DNA of 64,000 nt from NCBI GenBank assembly GCA_016783965.1, contig JADHVO010000001.1, positions 186,001 through 250,000 on the forward strand. The letters are read 5' to 3'. A program made the translations under genes and the position numbers. Every line of letters starts with the position of its first letter. Within the stretch, counting starts at the first letter, position 1. Below the pieces are notes generated by a model. The model did no database searches and was not told where the DNA came from. It was given only the letters and a program-made list of their open reading frames with translations. Below are positions 33,852-43,095 of the stretch, piece after piece. The DNA is from Alphaproteobacteria bacterium (GTDB taxonomy: Bacteria > Pseudomonadota > Alphaproteobacteria > Micropepsales > Micropepsaceae).

Positions 33852-34444
33852 ATCTCGGGCACGTCGGCCGGTGTCATCGTCACAGAGGCGAGCGATCTGC
33901 GGGCAGATTCGCCGTCGGGCTGAACGGCGAACCTCACGCTCCCCTGCACCAGGCCCATCGCAATAGTGATCTTTACGACGAGGATGCCGTTCGCTGGCGG
34001 ATCGAGGACGATCTCGTTGGACTTGCTCTGCGCGCCCGCAAGGCCACCGAACGCGGCGCCGAGCGTCGCCTGCCGCGCGGGCAGCGCGACGAGCGTGAAG
34101 CGCGGCGCCTTGATCTGTGCGACCGGGCGGCCGTCGATCGAGAGGTTGAGGCCCGCCATCTTGGCGATGAACCCCTCGCGCCAAACATAAAGCAGCATCT
34201 TGCCGGGCGGCGGCGTTCGCGCAATGGCGGCGGCACGATCGGTTCCCGAGGCGCTCGCGATGCTGCGGTTTCCCGAGAGGTTGCCGAGGATATAGGCGGT
34301 GATGGCGCCGAACACGACGCCGATCATGACCTCCTGCTGCAAATCCGGCTTGCCGGCGGCCGCATCGAGCCAAGCGAGGCCCGCGGAGACCAGGAACGCG
34401 ACGACAAAGCCGATAACGATGGCACGGATCGCCTTGGCATTCAT
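33848..34444 (-). CDS. Membrane-anchored DUF2846-like protein
   Basis: A 198-residue protein with one or two N-terminal membrane segments (AIRAIVIGFVVAFLVSAGLA and GVVFGAITAYILG) and a C-terminal beta-rich domain of about 110 residues. That domain begins PPPGKMLLYVWREG, then LSIDGRPVAQIKAPRFTLVAL, the layout of DUF2846 domains. ATG 34444 has a GGAG ribosome site six bases upstream; a TTG start four codons earlier is less likely. The 3' end overlaps the M48 gene convergently by four bases (the two stops share CTAG). No function is known. Confidence 0.6.
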   Translation of the reverse strand: MNAKAIRAIVIGFVVAFLVSAGLAWLDAAAGKPDLQQEVMIGVVFGAITAYILGNLSGNRSIASASGTDRAAAIARTPPPGKMLLYVWREGFIAKMAGLNLSIDGRPVAQIKAPRFTLVALPARQATLGAAFGGLAGAQSKSNEIVLDPPANGILVVKITIAMGLVQGSVRFAVQPDGESARRSLASVTMTPADVPEI

Positions 34445-34642
34445 GGGCGTCTCCAATCGAATACCCCCAATTTTTGTCGGTCATGGGAACATCCGGCAAT
34501 TGGCGGCGATCACAGCGAAACAAGGCGACGGGATGCGCCGCGCGGCCACGCACATGACGGCGTCGTGAAACCGCAAAACCTTTTGAGCGGCACCGGCGGG
34601 CGGCTAAGGTGCGCGGCCCAATCGCACTCCAAGGACCCTTGC

Positions 34643-37273
34643 ATGCGCACCGAAGAGCCGCGCGCCATCCACCTCAAGGACTATCACGCGCCGGACTACC
34701 GGATCGCCGAGGTCAGGCTGGACTTCGTGCTGGAGCCGCGTGCGACGCGGGTGACCGCGACGTCCAAGGTGACGTTGCAGGGGAACGAAGGCGTGCCGCT
34801 GGTACTGGACGGCGAGCAGATGAAGCTTGTGTCGGTGGCGATCGACGGCCGCACGCTGGACGAGAGCGCCTATGCGGTGAGCGACGACAAGCTGATCGTC
34901 CACCGCCCGCCGGCGGCGTTCACACTCCAGATCGTGACGGAGATTTCGCCCGAGGAGAACACCTCGCTAAGCGGGCTCTACACGTCGAAGGGCATGTTCT
35001 GCACGCAGTGCGAGGCGGAAGGATTCAGGCGCATCAGCTACTTCCTCGACCGGCCGGACAACCTGGCCGTCTATACGACGCGGATCGAGGCGGACAAGGC
35101 GACGTATCCGGTGCTGCTGTCGAACGGCAATCCGATCGAGAGCGGCGACCTCGATGGCGGGCGGCATTTCACGGTGTGGAACGATCCGTTCCCCAAGCCG
35201 AGCTATCTGTTCGCGCTGGTTGCGGGCGATCTCGGCGTGCTGAAGGATTCCTTCGTCCGCGTGTCCGGCAGGCCGGTCGACCTGCGCATCTATTGCGAGC
35301 ACGGCAACGAGGATCGCGTGACCTACGCGATGGACTCGCTGAAGCGCGCGATGCGCTGGGACGAGGAGAAGTATGGCTGCGAGTACGACCTCGACATCTT
35401 CATGATCGTCGCAGTCAGCGCCTTCAATTTCGGCGCGATGGAGAACAAGGGCCTCAACATCTTTAACGACAAGCTGCTGCTCGCGTCGCCCGAGACCGCG
35501 ACCGATGACGACTATGCGCGCATCGAGAGCGTGGTGGCGCACGAGTATTTTCACAACTGGACCGGCGACCGCATCACCTGCCGCGACTGGTTCCAGCTTT
35601 CATTGAAGGAAGGCCTGACGGTCTTCCGCGACCAGATGTTCAGCGCCGACATGCGGTCGGAGGGCGTCAAGCGCATCGAAGACGTGCGCGCGCTGCGCAT
35701 GCGGCAGTTCGTGGAGGATGCCGGGCCGCTGGCGCATCCGGTGCAGCCGCAGAGCTACATCACGATCGACAATTTCTACACGGCGACGATCTACGAGAAG
35801 GGCTCGGAGGTCATTCGCATGTTGCAGACGCTGGTCGGCAAGGACGGCTATCGCAAGGCGACCGATCTCTACTTCCAGCGACACGACGGTCAGGCGGCGA
35901 CGGTCGAGGATTGGGTCAAGTGCTTCGAAGATGCGTGCGGGCGCGACCTGACGCAGTTCCGCCTGTGGTACGCGCAATCGGGCACACCGACGGTCGAAGC
36001 CAAAGGCGAGTACAATCCGCTCGCGCACACCTATGAACTCACCCTGAAGCAGTCACTGGGGCCGACGCCGGGACAGCCAACCAAGCAGCCCATGGTGGTG
36101 CCGGTCCGGCTGGGCTTCGTGGGCGCGAGCGGCGCGCTGCCGCTGACGCTGGAAGGCGAGAACGCAACGGGACCGGAAGAGCGCGTGCTCGAGCTCGACC
36201 AGGCGGAGAAGACGTTCCGGTTCGTCGACGTGGCCGAGGCGCCACTGCTGTCGCTCGGGCGGCACTTCTCCGCGCCGGCGCATTTCCGGACGCCGATGAA
36301 GCGCGAGGCGCTTGCGGCGCTGATGGCGCGCGACACCGACTCGTTCAACCGCTGGGAGGCGGGACAGACGCTCGCCACCCAGGTGCTGAAGGAGATGGCG
36401 GAAGCCGCGAAGGGCGGCGGCGGCCCAAAGGCCGATCCGACCTATGTCGCAGCAGTGGGCCAGGCGCTGGACCGCGCAGACGAGGACCACGCTTTTGCCG
36501 CGCTGATGCTGTCGCCACCGCTGGAGAGCGAGCTGGCGCTTGCGAGCGAGACGCCCGATCCGGATGCGATCCATGCGGCGCGCGTGGCGCTGATCCGCGC
36601 GGTGGCGGCGGAGCACGGCAAGGCGCTGCATGCGCTGTACGCGACGCTGGCGCCGCGCGGGGCATTCAGCCCCGATGCCGTGTCGGCGGGAAGGCGTGCG
36701 CTGCGAAATGCGTGCCTGCGCTTCATCACAGCAGCGGACGACGAGACGGCGGCGGAGATCGCCGACAGGCACTATCGCGACGCGACCAACATGACCGACA
36801 CGATCGCGGGCCTGGCGGCGCTGTCGCGCATGGAATCGGACCGGCGGATGCGGGCGTTCGACCGCTTCCACGACCGCTTCAAGAGCGACCCGCTGGTGCT
36901 GGACAAGTGGATGGCCCTGCAAGCCGGATCGCCTCTACCCGGCGCGGCGTCGGTGGTGCGCGACCTGATGCAAAGGCCGGTGTTCGACATCCGCAACCCA
37001 AACCGGGTGCGTTCGCTGGTCGGCGCGTTCGCCGGCAATCATTTGCGCTTCCATGCCGGCGACGGCTCCGGCTATGCGCTGGTCGGACGCGTGATCGCGA
37101 CGCTGGACAAGATCAACCCGCAGGTCGCGGCGCGGATGGCCGGCGCGTTCGAGGCCTGGCGTCGCTACGACGAGAAGCGCCAGGGAATGATGCGGGCGGA
37201 GCTCGAGCAGCTCACCAAGCTCGACGGGCTGTCGGCGAATCTGTTCGAAGTCGCCAACAAGATGCTCGAGTAA
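34643..37273 (+). CDS. pepN: Aminopeptidase N (M1 family)
   Basis: An 876-residue cytosolic zinc aminopeptidase that removes N-terminal residues from peptides. The substrate loop GAMEN is in AFNFGAMENKGLNIFN. The zinc motif HExxH plus a distant Glu is in VVAHEYFHNWTGDRITCRDW followed by SLKEGLTVFRD. Length and the helical C-terminal half match E. coli PepN. A long open stretch upstream of ATG 34643 lies over a gene on the other strand and is a shadow. AAGGA precedes the ATG by eight bases. Confidence 0.95.
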   Translation: MRTEEPRAIHLKDYHAPDYRIAEVRLDFVLEPRATRVTATSKVTLQGNEGVPLVLDGEQMKLVSVAIDGRTLDESAYAVSDDKLIVHRPPAAFTLQIVTEISPEENTSLSGLYTSKGMFCTQCEAEGFRRISYFLDRPDNLAVYTTRIEADKATYPVLLSNGNPIESGDLDGGRHFTVWNDPFPKPSYLFALVAGDLGVLKDSFVRVSGRPVDLRIYCEHGNEDRVTYAMDSLKRAMRWDEEKYGCEYDLDIFMIVAVSAFNFGAMENKGLNIFNDKLLLASPETATDDDYARIESVVAHEYFHNWTGDRITCRDWFQLSLKEGLTVFRDQMFSADMRSEGVKRIEDVRALRMRQFVEDAGPLAHPVQPQSYITIDNFYTATIYEKGSEVIRMLQTLVGKDGYRKATDLYFQRHDGQAATVEDWVKCFEDACGRDLTQFRLWYAQSGTPTVEAKGEYNPLAHTYELTLKQSLGPTPGQPTKQPMVVPVRLGFVGASGALPLTLEGENATGPEERVLELDQAEKTFRFVDVAEAPLLSLGRHFSAPAHFRTPMKREALAALMARDTDSFNRWEAGQTLATQVLKEMAEAAKGGGGPKADPTYVAAVGQALDRADEDHAFAALMLSPPLESELALASETPDPDAIHAARVALIRAVAAEHGKALHALYATLAPRGAFSPDAVSAGRRALRNACLRFITAADDETAAEIADRHYRDATNMTDTIAGLAALSRMESDRRMRAFDRFHDRFKSDPLVLDKWMALQAGSPLPGAASVVRDLMQRPVFDIRNPNRVRSLVGAFAGNHLRFHAGDGSGYALVGRVIATLDKINPQVAARMAGAFEAWRRYDEKRQGMMRAELEQLTKLDGLSANLFEVANKMLE

Positions 37274-37412
37274 CCACTCGTTAACTTTCTTGGCAGCGAG
37301 TCCGGCGATTCCCATAATGACCTGAACGCGGGTGATTCGCGTTGTTGTTGGGTCGCGCGCCCGGACGCCTTGCGCTCGTCTGGTCGTCGCTCCTGGGGGT
37401 GTCGCCGCTTAC

Positions 37413-38936
37413 ATGGCGCAAGCAATAACAATCGGGTCGGCATTCATCGCGGGCGTGGGACGCGCCGCGACGCGGAACATCCGCCTCACCGTGCTGGTCT
37501 GCATCGTGCTGATCTGCGGCAGCTTTGGCGCAGCCGCGTTCCTTCAGATGCAGGACGACAAGCTGCACGCGTTGCAGCAAGCGCAGTTCTACGAGGCGGA
37601 GCGCGCGCAGGACGTCGCGGCGGCGGCAGGCGCATCGCTCGACCGGCTGGCGGCGCTCGGGCGCGCCTTCGCGGACGGGCAGACCGTCGGCGGCGCGGCG
37701 GACGGCGTGAAGAACATCGCGGTGTTCGACTTCGCGGGGTTGGCGCTTTCCTCGATGAAGAACGACGTGGCGGAGGCGCTGCCGCCGGAGGCGATCTGGA
37801 ACCACGCGCCGGACGTGTTCCCCGGCGGGCGGCTGACCTTTCCCTATGGCGACAAGATCGTCGCGGTGGATTTCGATCCGAAGGCGCTCGTGCCGGCGCG
37901 GCTGATCGCGCGCGCGGCGCTGAGCCTCAGAAACGGAGCGGTGCTGACACAGGATCCGGCGTTCGAGACGGGCGGCGCGGCGGTTCGGGCGCCGGGCTGG
38001 CCGGTGCTGGTGCGCACGTCAGTCGACGGCGATGCGGCGCTGTCGGCATGGACGGGTTCGCTGCCGCTCTATCTCTTTGTCATCCTGGGGCCGGCGCTGG
38101 TGGGTGCGGCGCTGGCGGCGGTGTTCGTGCGCGAATTTGAGAAGCGGGCCAAGGCGGCGGACGCGATCCGCTCGCTGCGCTCGACGCGGCCGGTGGAGGC
38201 GAAACTGCTGGTTCGGCTGGCAGCGGCGGAAAGGCTGGCGGTGGAAGACGCGCGCGCCAAGTCGGAATTCATCGCGCATATGAGCCATGAGTTGCGCACG
38301 CCACTGAACGCGATCATCGGGTTCTCGGAGGTGATCGAGCGCGGCTTCTACGGCACGGTCGGGCACGCCAAGTACATCGAGTACGCGCACGACATCAACG
38401 AAGCGGGCAAGAACCTGCACAACAAGATCGGCGACATCCTGGAATTCGCGAATGTCGAGGCGGGGCGTTATCCGGTCAACGCAGCCGCGGTCGATGTGGT
38501 GGCCGTCGCGCAGGAATGCACGCAGGAGCATGTCGGACGCGCATTTTCGCGCCGCATCACGCTGGACATGGGCTTCATGGAAGCAGGGGCAGCCGTGGCC
38601 GATCCGCTGGCGGTAAAGAGGGTGTTGACGGCGCTGATTACCAACGCCCTCGCCTACACGCAGGAAGGCGGACAGGTACGCATGGAGGTTCGCGAGGAGG
38701 AAGCGGCGGTGGTCGCGCGCGTGATCGACAACGGGCACGGCTTCACGGCGGACGAAAAGGCGGCGGCGGGGCAGCCGTTCCGACGTTTCGACCGGCCCGG
38801 ATCGATGACGGGATCGGGCATGGGCCTGACGATCGCGATGTCGCTCGCCCGGCGGATGGGCGGCGCGGTGCGGCTGGGAAGCTTGCCCGGCGAAGGCACG
38901 CTGGCGGAGCTTCGGCTGCCGAAAGCGCCAGAATAA
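37413..38936 (+). CDS. Membrane sensor histidine kinase
   Basis: A 507-residue kinase. One membrane helix near the N-terminus (LTVLVCIVLICGSFGAAAFL, about 27-46) and another near 220-245 (LPLYLFVILGPALVGAALAA) enclose a periplasmic sensor of about 170 residues. The H-box is SEFIAHMSHELRTPLNAIIGFSE, the N-box LTALITNALAYTQEGG, and the G-boxes DNGHGFTADE and GSGMGLTIA. No partner response regulator lies adjacent. The following gene encodes an outer-membrane barrel with CtrA-type boxes upstream; the kinase group (FSEVIERGFYG) resembles the PleC/DivJ-like class that feeds the CtrA pathway. An upstream start is open but has no better ribosome site. Confidence 0.87.
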   Translation: MAQAITIGSAFIAGVGRAATRNIRLTVLVCIVLICGSFGAAAFLQMQDDKLHALQQAQFYEAERAQDVAAAAGASLDRLAALGRAFADGQTVGGAADGVKNIAVFDFAGLALSSMKNDVAEALPPEAIWNHAPDVFPGGRLTFPYGDKIVAVDFDPKALVPARLIARAALSLRNGAVLTQDPAFETGGAAVRAPGWPVLVRTSVDGDAALSAWTGSLPLYLFVILGPALVGAALAAVFVREFEKRAKAADAIRSLRSTRPVEAKLLVRLAAAERLAVEDARAKSEFIAHMSHELRTPLNAIIGFSEVIERGFYGTVGHAKYIEYAHDINEAGKNLHNKIGDILEFANVEAGRYPVNAAAVDVVAVAQECTQEHVGRAFSRRITLDMGFMEAGAAVADPLAVKRVLTALITNALAYTQEGGQVRMEVREEEAAVVARVIDNGHGFTADEKAAAGQPFRRFDRPGSMTGSGMGLTIAMSLARRMGGAVRLGSLPGEGTLAELRLPKAPE

Positions 38937-38956
38937 TCAGGACATTGTCGACGGCG

Positions 38957-38981
38957 TTAACCTTTCGTTAACCGCGGTTAA
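38957..38981. promoter_or_regulatory. CtrA-type box with an added third half-site
   Basis: TTAA (38957-38960), seven bases, TTAA (38968-38971) gives a perfect CtrA consensus. A third TTAA (38978-38981) follows after CCGCGG, making TTAACCGCGGTTAA a palindrome. It lies 34-58 bases before the GTG of the outer-membrane gene at 39015. A half-matched site (GTAA-N7-TTAA, 37270-37284) lies upstream of the kinase. Confidence 0.55.
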
Positions 38982-39014
38982 CGAGGATTTACCAATTGCT
39001 TCGCGAGGGGTTTG

Positions 39015-40523
39015 GTGGCTTTTCGGCCGCGTGTGCTGGTGTTTTGCGCTGCCCTGGCGGCGGCGCTGGCCTTTGGCGAAGGCGCGGCGGCGCAGGTGCA
39101 GCCGGACGCATCACCGCTCGAGATCATCAGCCGCGGGCCGCAGCCGGAGTTTCGCGTCCATGGCGTGTCGCTGAAATCGGTGCGCGCGGACGACACGCAG
39201 AACACGGTGGCGTTCGACTTCAACGGTCCGGTGAGCGAGGCGGCGTTCGTGGCGTTGCAGGACGCCCTGCCTGACTGGGTCGAGATGGCCTATGCGGGCT
39301 ACGACAACGCGATCATCCGCACCAAGCGGCCCGTCACCTTCATGACCAGGGCGGAGAGCGACGGGTTCTCAATGCGCTTCGTGCCGAAGGATGCCGCGGC
39401 GCCCGCGCCGGCACAGGTCGCGGGCCTGCGCGGCACAGCGGAGGGATGCTCACAGGGCTGTCCGCCGGCACCGGCCCCACCCGTGCCGATCGATACGCAT
39501 GCGTGGCGCGCGGCGGAAGGGTTCTACACCCGCGTGGCATTCGAGCGGCCGTTCGACGAATCGTTGCGCGGCTTCTACGACGCGGCGCGCGAAGGCGGCA
39601 CCACTTATGTCTCGCTGGACGGCGACTGGCGCCACACCAAGGGGACGACGCTGATCACCAGCGATGGTCACCTCGACATCGAGACCTGGGAGGGTGTGCA
39701 CCTGCTGGCAGACGTGCGCGACGTGGTCGTGAACTCGCACAACACGCGGCAGTTCGGCGGTGCGATTGCGCCGTTCAACGACAACAATGTCTCGGGTTCG
39801 GCGGGCTTCGGCTACGACTGGGACGGCGCGACGTTCACGGCGGAGGCGCTGTACGGCTCGTCTGGCTGGGGCGCGCAGCTCGGCGCGAACTACGCCGACG
39901 ACGACTTCCAGCTCGGCGCAAGAGCGGCATGGCACGAGCCCTACACCGAAAGCGCGGAAGCGGTGGCGTTGCGCGGCGAGCGCGACTACTCGGCCTTGTT
40001 CGCCGGCGGGCAGGTGCTCGATGCGCTGTGGGCAGTGGGCGAGGTTAAGGCGACGCGCTACGGCATCCGCGGCGACGACCATGTCGCAACGACGTGGGGC
40101 TGGCACGCGGGGCTGCGCTACGACCTGGACGGTTATCCGCTGTCGCTGATGTATGACGGCGACGGCGAGTACGTGCTGGTCTCCCACAAATATGTGGGCG
40201 GACCGCCGACCCCGTTCGTGCCGCTGTCGATCCGCGACCGCGAGGTGCATGCCTTCGGCGCCAGCTTCTCGGACACGTGGGACAATGCGTTCTGGTTCGA
40301 CCTGCATGGCGGGTGGGAGATCGACCGCTTTTCGAAGAACGGTCCGTATGGCGGCGTCGCGCTCCGGTTCACCCCGGTGCCGGGCTTCGACGTGGCGCTG
40401 AACGGGCGCTATGCGACGGTGCCGCAGATGGGCGAGGAAGGCCACGAGCTGTCGGGCGGCGTCAAGCTGACGCTGGCGCTGAACGGCGACGCGCCGATCA
40501 CGCACAGCGGGCCGGGGCTATAG
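39015..40523 (+). CDS. Predicted outer-membrane beta-barrel protein
   Basis: A 502-residue exported protein. The signal peptide ends AAAQ near residue 27. A periplasmic N-terminal domain of about 110 residues (RVHGVSLKSVRADDTQN, then NAIIRTKRPVTFMTRAE) and a short Cys-containing linker (GCSQGCPPAP) come next. The remainder is alternating amphipathic strands with aromatic girdles (WDGATFTAEALYG, GWGAQLGANYADDDFQLGAR), about 14 strands, ending GVKLTLALNG. I do not recognise the family; a porin-like or secretion role is possible. GTG 39015 is preceded by GAGGGG. The CtrA-type box suggests cell-cycle timing. Confidence 0.6.
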   Translation: MAFRPRVLVFCAALAAALAFGEGAAAQVQPDASPLEIISRGPQPEFRVHGVSLKSVRADDTQNTVAFDFNGPVSEAAFVALQDALPDWVEMAYAGYDNAIIRTKRPVTFMTRAESDGFSMRFVPKDAAAPAPAQVAGLRGTAEGCSQGCPPAPAPPVPIDTHAWRAAEGFYTRVAFERPFDESLRGFYDAAREGGTTYVSLDGDWRHTKGTTLITSDGHLDIETWEGVHLLADVRDVVVNSHNTRQFGGAIAPFNDNNVSGSAGFGYDWDGATFTAEALYGSSGWGAQLGANYADDDFQLGARAAWHEPYTESAEAVALRGERDYSALFAGGQVLDALWAVGEVKATRYGIRGDDHVATTWGWHAGLRYDLDGYPLSLMYDGDGEYVLVSHKYVGGPPTPFVPLSIRDREVHAFGASFSDTWDNAFWFDLHGGWEIDRFSKNGPYGGVALRFTPVPGFDVALNGRYATVPQMGEEGHELSGGVKLTLALNGDAPITHSGPGL

Positions 40524-41918
40524 ATACCACTCATACTCTGCCGAGCTGACGATCTTGCGGAAGCGGATCGCTTCGAGACGCTTGGTTTCGCCGTAGAGCG
40601 AGATCGCTTCTTCGCCGAGATAGTCCGCAATGGTGTGCGAATCGCGCAGGCGGATCAGCGCGTCATCGAGCGTGCTGGGAAGAGCAAGATCGGGCTCGCG
40701 CGAGACGTTGCCTTGTGCGGGCTCGCCCGGATTGAGTTTGCGGGTGAGGCCGTAGTGCAGGCCCGCCGCGACGGCAGCGGCGGCGAAATAGGGGTTGGCG
40801 TCGGCGCCGCAGGCGCGGTGCTCGACGCGGCGCGCATGGCCGGGGCTGACCGGGATGCGCAGACCCGCAGTGCGGTTGTTGACGCCCCAGCGGCGGTTCA
40901 CCGGCGCGAACATGTCGGGCTCGAAGCGGCGATAGGAGTTGATCGACGGAGCGAACAGCGCCATCGATTCCGGCATCAGCGCCTGAAGGCCGGCGATCGC
41001 ATGACGGAGCTGGTCGGACCCTTCGGCTGTGCCGTCGTCGAAAATGTTGCGGCCCTGCGCGTCGATGACGCTCGAGTGGATGTGCAGGCCGGAGCCGATG
41101 CGGTCCAGATAGGGCTTGGCCATGAAGGTGGCTTCGAAGCCGGTGGCGCGTGCGGCCGCGCGGACGATCTGCTTCAGCACGATGGCGTGGTCGGCGGCGC
41201 GGCGCGCGTCGGCCTGGTGATGCAGGTTGATCTCGAACTGGCCCGGTGCGTATTCGGACGACGCGGCACTGATCGGGATCGCGTGGGCGCGCGCGGCCTC
41301 GCTGAGCGTGTCGAGGAATACGTGATAGCGGTCGAGATCGTCGATCGAATAGACCGCATTGTCCCTCTCGCGATGACCCGAGCGCGGATCGAGCGGCGGC
41401 TGCGGCGCGCCGCCGGGCGTGCGCTGGCGGTCGATCAGGTAGAACTCGAGCTCCAGCGCCATGACGGGCGTGAGCTTCAGGTCGTCGAAGCGTTCGAGCA
41501 CGCGCTCCAGCGCGGCGCGCGGTTCGCCGGCCGTCGGCGCGCCGTCGTCGTTCTTCATGGTCGTGATGAGCTGGAGGCGCTTCGGCCCCTCGCCCCACAC
41601 GGGTGAGATGGTGCCGGGCACGGGCCAGGCACTGCCGTCAGGATCGCCGTCGCCAAAGCCGCGGCCGAACGGGTTCACCATCTCGCCCTTCACGTCCATC
41701 AGATAGACGGAACGCGGGAGCTGCATGCCGGTCTCGAACAGGCGGTCGGACTCGTGGATCGGGAAGCGCTTGCCGCGAATGGCGCCGGCGATATCGATGA
41801 TCAGCGCGTCGACGAACTGCGTCTCCGGGTGCGCGGCCTTCTGCGCTTCGAACTCGGCACGTGCGAGGTCGACAAAAGCGGGGCGCGCGAAGGACGGCGG
41901 GGGCGATGCCTTGTTCAT
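40518..41918 (-). CDS. Glutamine-synthetase-family enzyme, gamma-glutamylpolyamine synthetase-like
   Basis: A 466-residue GS-fold ligase with glutamate and ATP sites: MALELEFYLIDRQ, the GQFEINLHH strand, GSGLHIHSSV, and NRRWGVNNRTAGLRIP with the arginine contacts. PuuA-type enzymes join glutamate to putrescine or other amines. The divergent gene 106 bases away is a PotD/PotF-like binding protein, supporting a polyamine role. The puuBCD-type oxidase and hydrolase genes are absent. The 3' end overlaps the barrel gene by six bases. Confidence 0.8.
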   Translation of the reverse strand: MNKASPPPSFARPAFVDLARAEFEAQKAAHPETQFVDALIIDIAGAIRGKRFPIHESDRLFETGMQLPRSVYLMDVKGEMVNPFGRGFGDGDPDGSAWPVPGTISPVWGEGPKRLQLITTMKNDDGAPTAGEPRAALERVLERFDDLKLTPVMALELEFYLIDRQRTPGGAPQPPLDPRSGHRERDNAVYSIDDLDRYHVFLDTLSEAARAHAIPISAASSEYAPGQFEINLHHQADARRAADHAIVLKQIVRAAARATGFEATFMAKPYLDRIGSGLHIHSSVIDAQGRNIFDDGTAEGSDQLRHAIAGLQALMPESMALFAPSINSYRRFEPDMFAPVNRRWGVNNRTAGLRIPVSPGHARRVEHRACGADANPYFAAAAVAAGLHYGLTRKLNPGEPAQGNVSREPDLALPSTLDDALIRLRDSHTIADYLGEEAISLYGETKRLEAIRFRKIVSSAEYEWYL

Positions 41919-42024
41919 TTGCGCATCATAGAGGGGCGATGGTTGACGGGAAACTCACGCGCGTCGATTGCGCGCGCACCGCGTGCGCCCTAGGTTTCTT
42001 TCCATTCGGTCGCGGAGGGGAACA

Positions 42025-43095
42025 ATGAAATTGCCGGTGAAGCTGCTGCTCGCAGCTGCGCTGACGTCGAGTCTGGCGTCATGCGGCCCGGACGGATCTT
42101 CGACGTCCTCGGGCAAACCAGTGACGCTGTTCCAGTGGGAGGACTACATGGATCCTCCCTTCCTCGCCGATTATGAGAAAACTTACAACGAGAAGCCGAA
42201 CGTCACGATCTTCGCCGATGAAGACGAGGCGTTTGCGAAGATGCGCGCCGGCTACAAGCCCGACGTGATGGGGCCCTGTTATTATGAATTTCCGCGCTGG
42301 AAGGAAGCTGGACTGCTCCAGCCGATCGATACGCGCAGGCTGAGGAACTGGAACAGGATCTCGCCGACCCTGCGCAACATGCCCGGTATCGACGCGGGTG
42401 ACGGCAAGGTGTGGTTCGTGCCGCACTACTGGGGCAACACCTCGATCACCTTCCGCACGGACCTCGCGCCCGAATACGTCAAGTCGCAGAGCTGGAACAT
42501 CCTGTTCGACCCGAAATACGCCGGACGCGTCGCGGTGCTGGACGGCGTCGACGACACGATCCCGTTCATCGCGAAGATGATCGGCGTCGACGCCTACAAC
42601 ATGACGCCGGCGCAGTACGAGCAGGTGAAGGCGAAGCTGCGGGCACTGGTGAAGCAGACGCGCCTGATCTCGAGCGACGACACCACGCTGACGCAGGGAC
42701 TGGCGTCTGGCGAGATCGTGGCGGCGATGTCGTGGCGCGTCGTCTACAAGACGCTGCACGCGGAAGGAAAACCGGTCGCATACATGAACCCGCCGGGCGG
42801 CATGTTCACCTACGTCTGCGGCCTCGTCATGCACAAGGACCCGTCGGACGAGGCGAAGGCGCTGGCGCTGATCGATTCCTCGATCGCCGACGATGCCGCG
42901 GTCTACACCATCGAGCACATCGGCGACGAACCGGCGAACGAGGAAGGGCTTAAGAAGGTGCCGGACGACACGTTCGCGAAGCTGGGGCTGACGCGCGACG
43001 TCGAGACGTTTCTGAAGGGCGGCATCTTCCAGCTGCGGCTGAAGGACAAGGACAAGATCGTCAACGACTGGACGGAGATCCGCGCGGGACTCTAG
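42025..43095 (+). CDS. PotD/PotF-like polyamine-binding lipoprotein
   Basis: A 356-residue periplasmic solute-binding protein. The lipobox LASC places the lipidated Cys at residue 20. The mature protein starts LFQWEDYMDPPFLADYEKTY, the family's first strand-helix, and contains VWFVPHYWGNTSITFRTD and the ligand-proximal YMNPPGGMFTYVCGL. AGGGG precedes ATG 42025. No permease or ATPase is adjacent, so it is an orphan binding protein or partners with a transporter elsewhere. Its divergent neighbour is a glutamylpolyamine synthetase-like enzyme. Its stop overlaps the convergent metal-sensor gene at CTAG. Confidence 0.83.
   Translation: MKLPVKLLLAAALTSSLASCGPDGSSTSSGKPVTLFQWEDYMDPPFLADYEKTYNEKPNVTIFADEDEAFAKMRAGYKPDVMGPCYYEFPRWKEAGLLQPIDTRRLRNWNRISPTLRNMPGIDAGDGKVWFVPHYWGNTSITFRTDLAPEYVKSQSWNILFDPKYAGRVAVLDGVDDTIPFIAKMIGVDAYNMTPAQYEQVKAKLRALVKQTRLISSDDTTLTQGLASGEIVAAMSWRVVYKTLHAEGKPVAYMNPPGGMFTYVCGLVMHKDPSDEAKALALIDSSIADDAAVYTIEHIGDEPANEEGLKKVPDDTFAKLGLTRDVETFLKGGIFQLRLKDKDKIVNDWTEIRAGL

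Noticed and set aside
33800-34642. In-frame 5' extension of pepN of 281 codons
   Set aside because: It lies over the DUF2846-like gene on the other strand and has no family similarity; pepN starts at 34643 with a good ribosome site and normal length.
39450-40505. Leftward open frame of 351 codons
   Set aside because: Shadow of the outer-membrane barrel gene; Arg/His-rich without domain.
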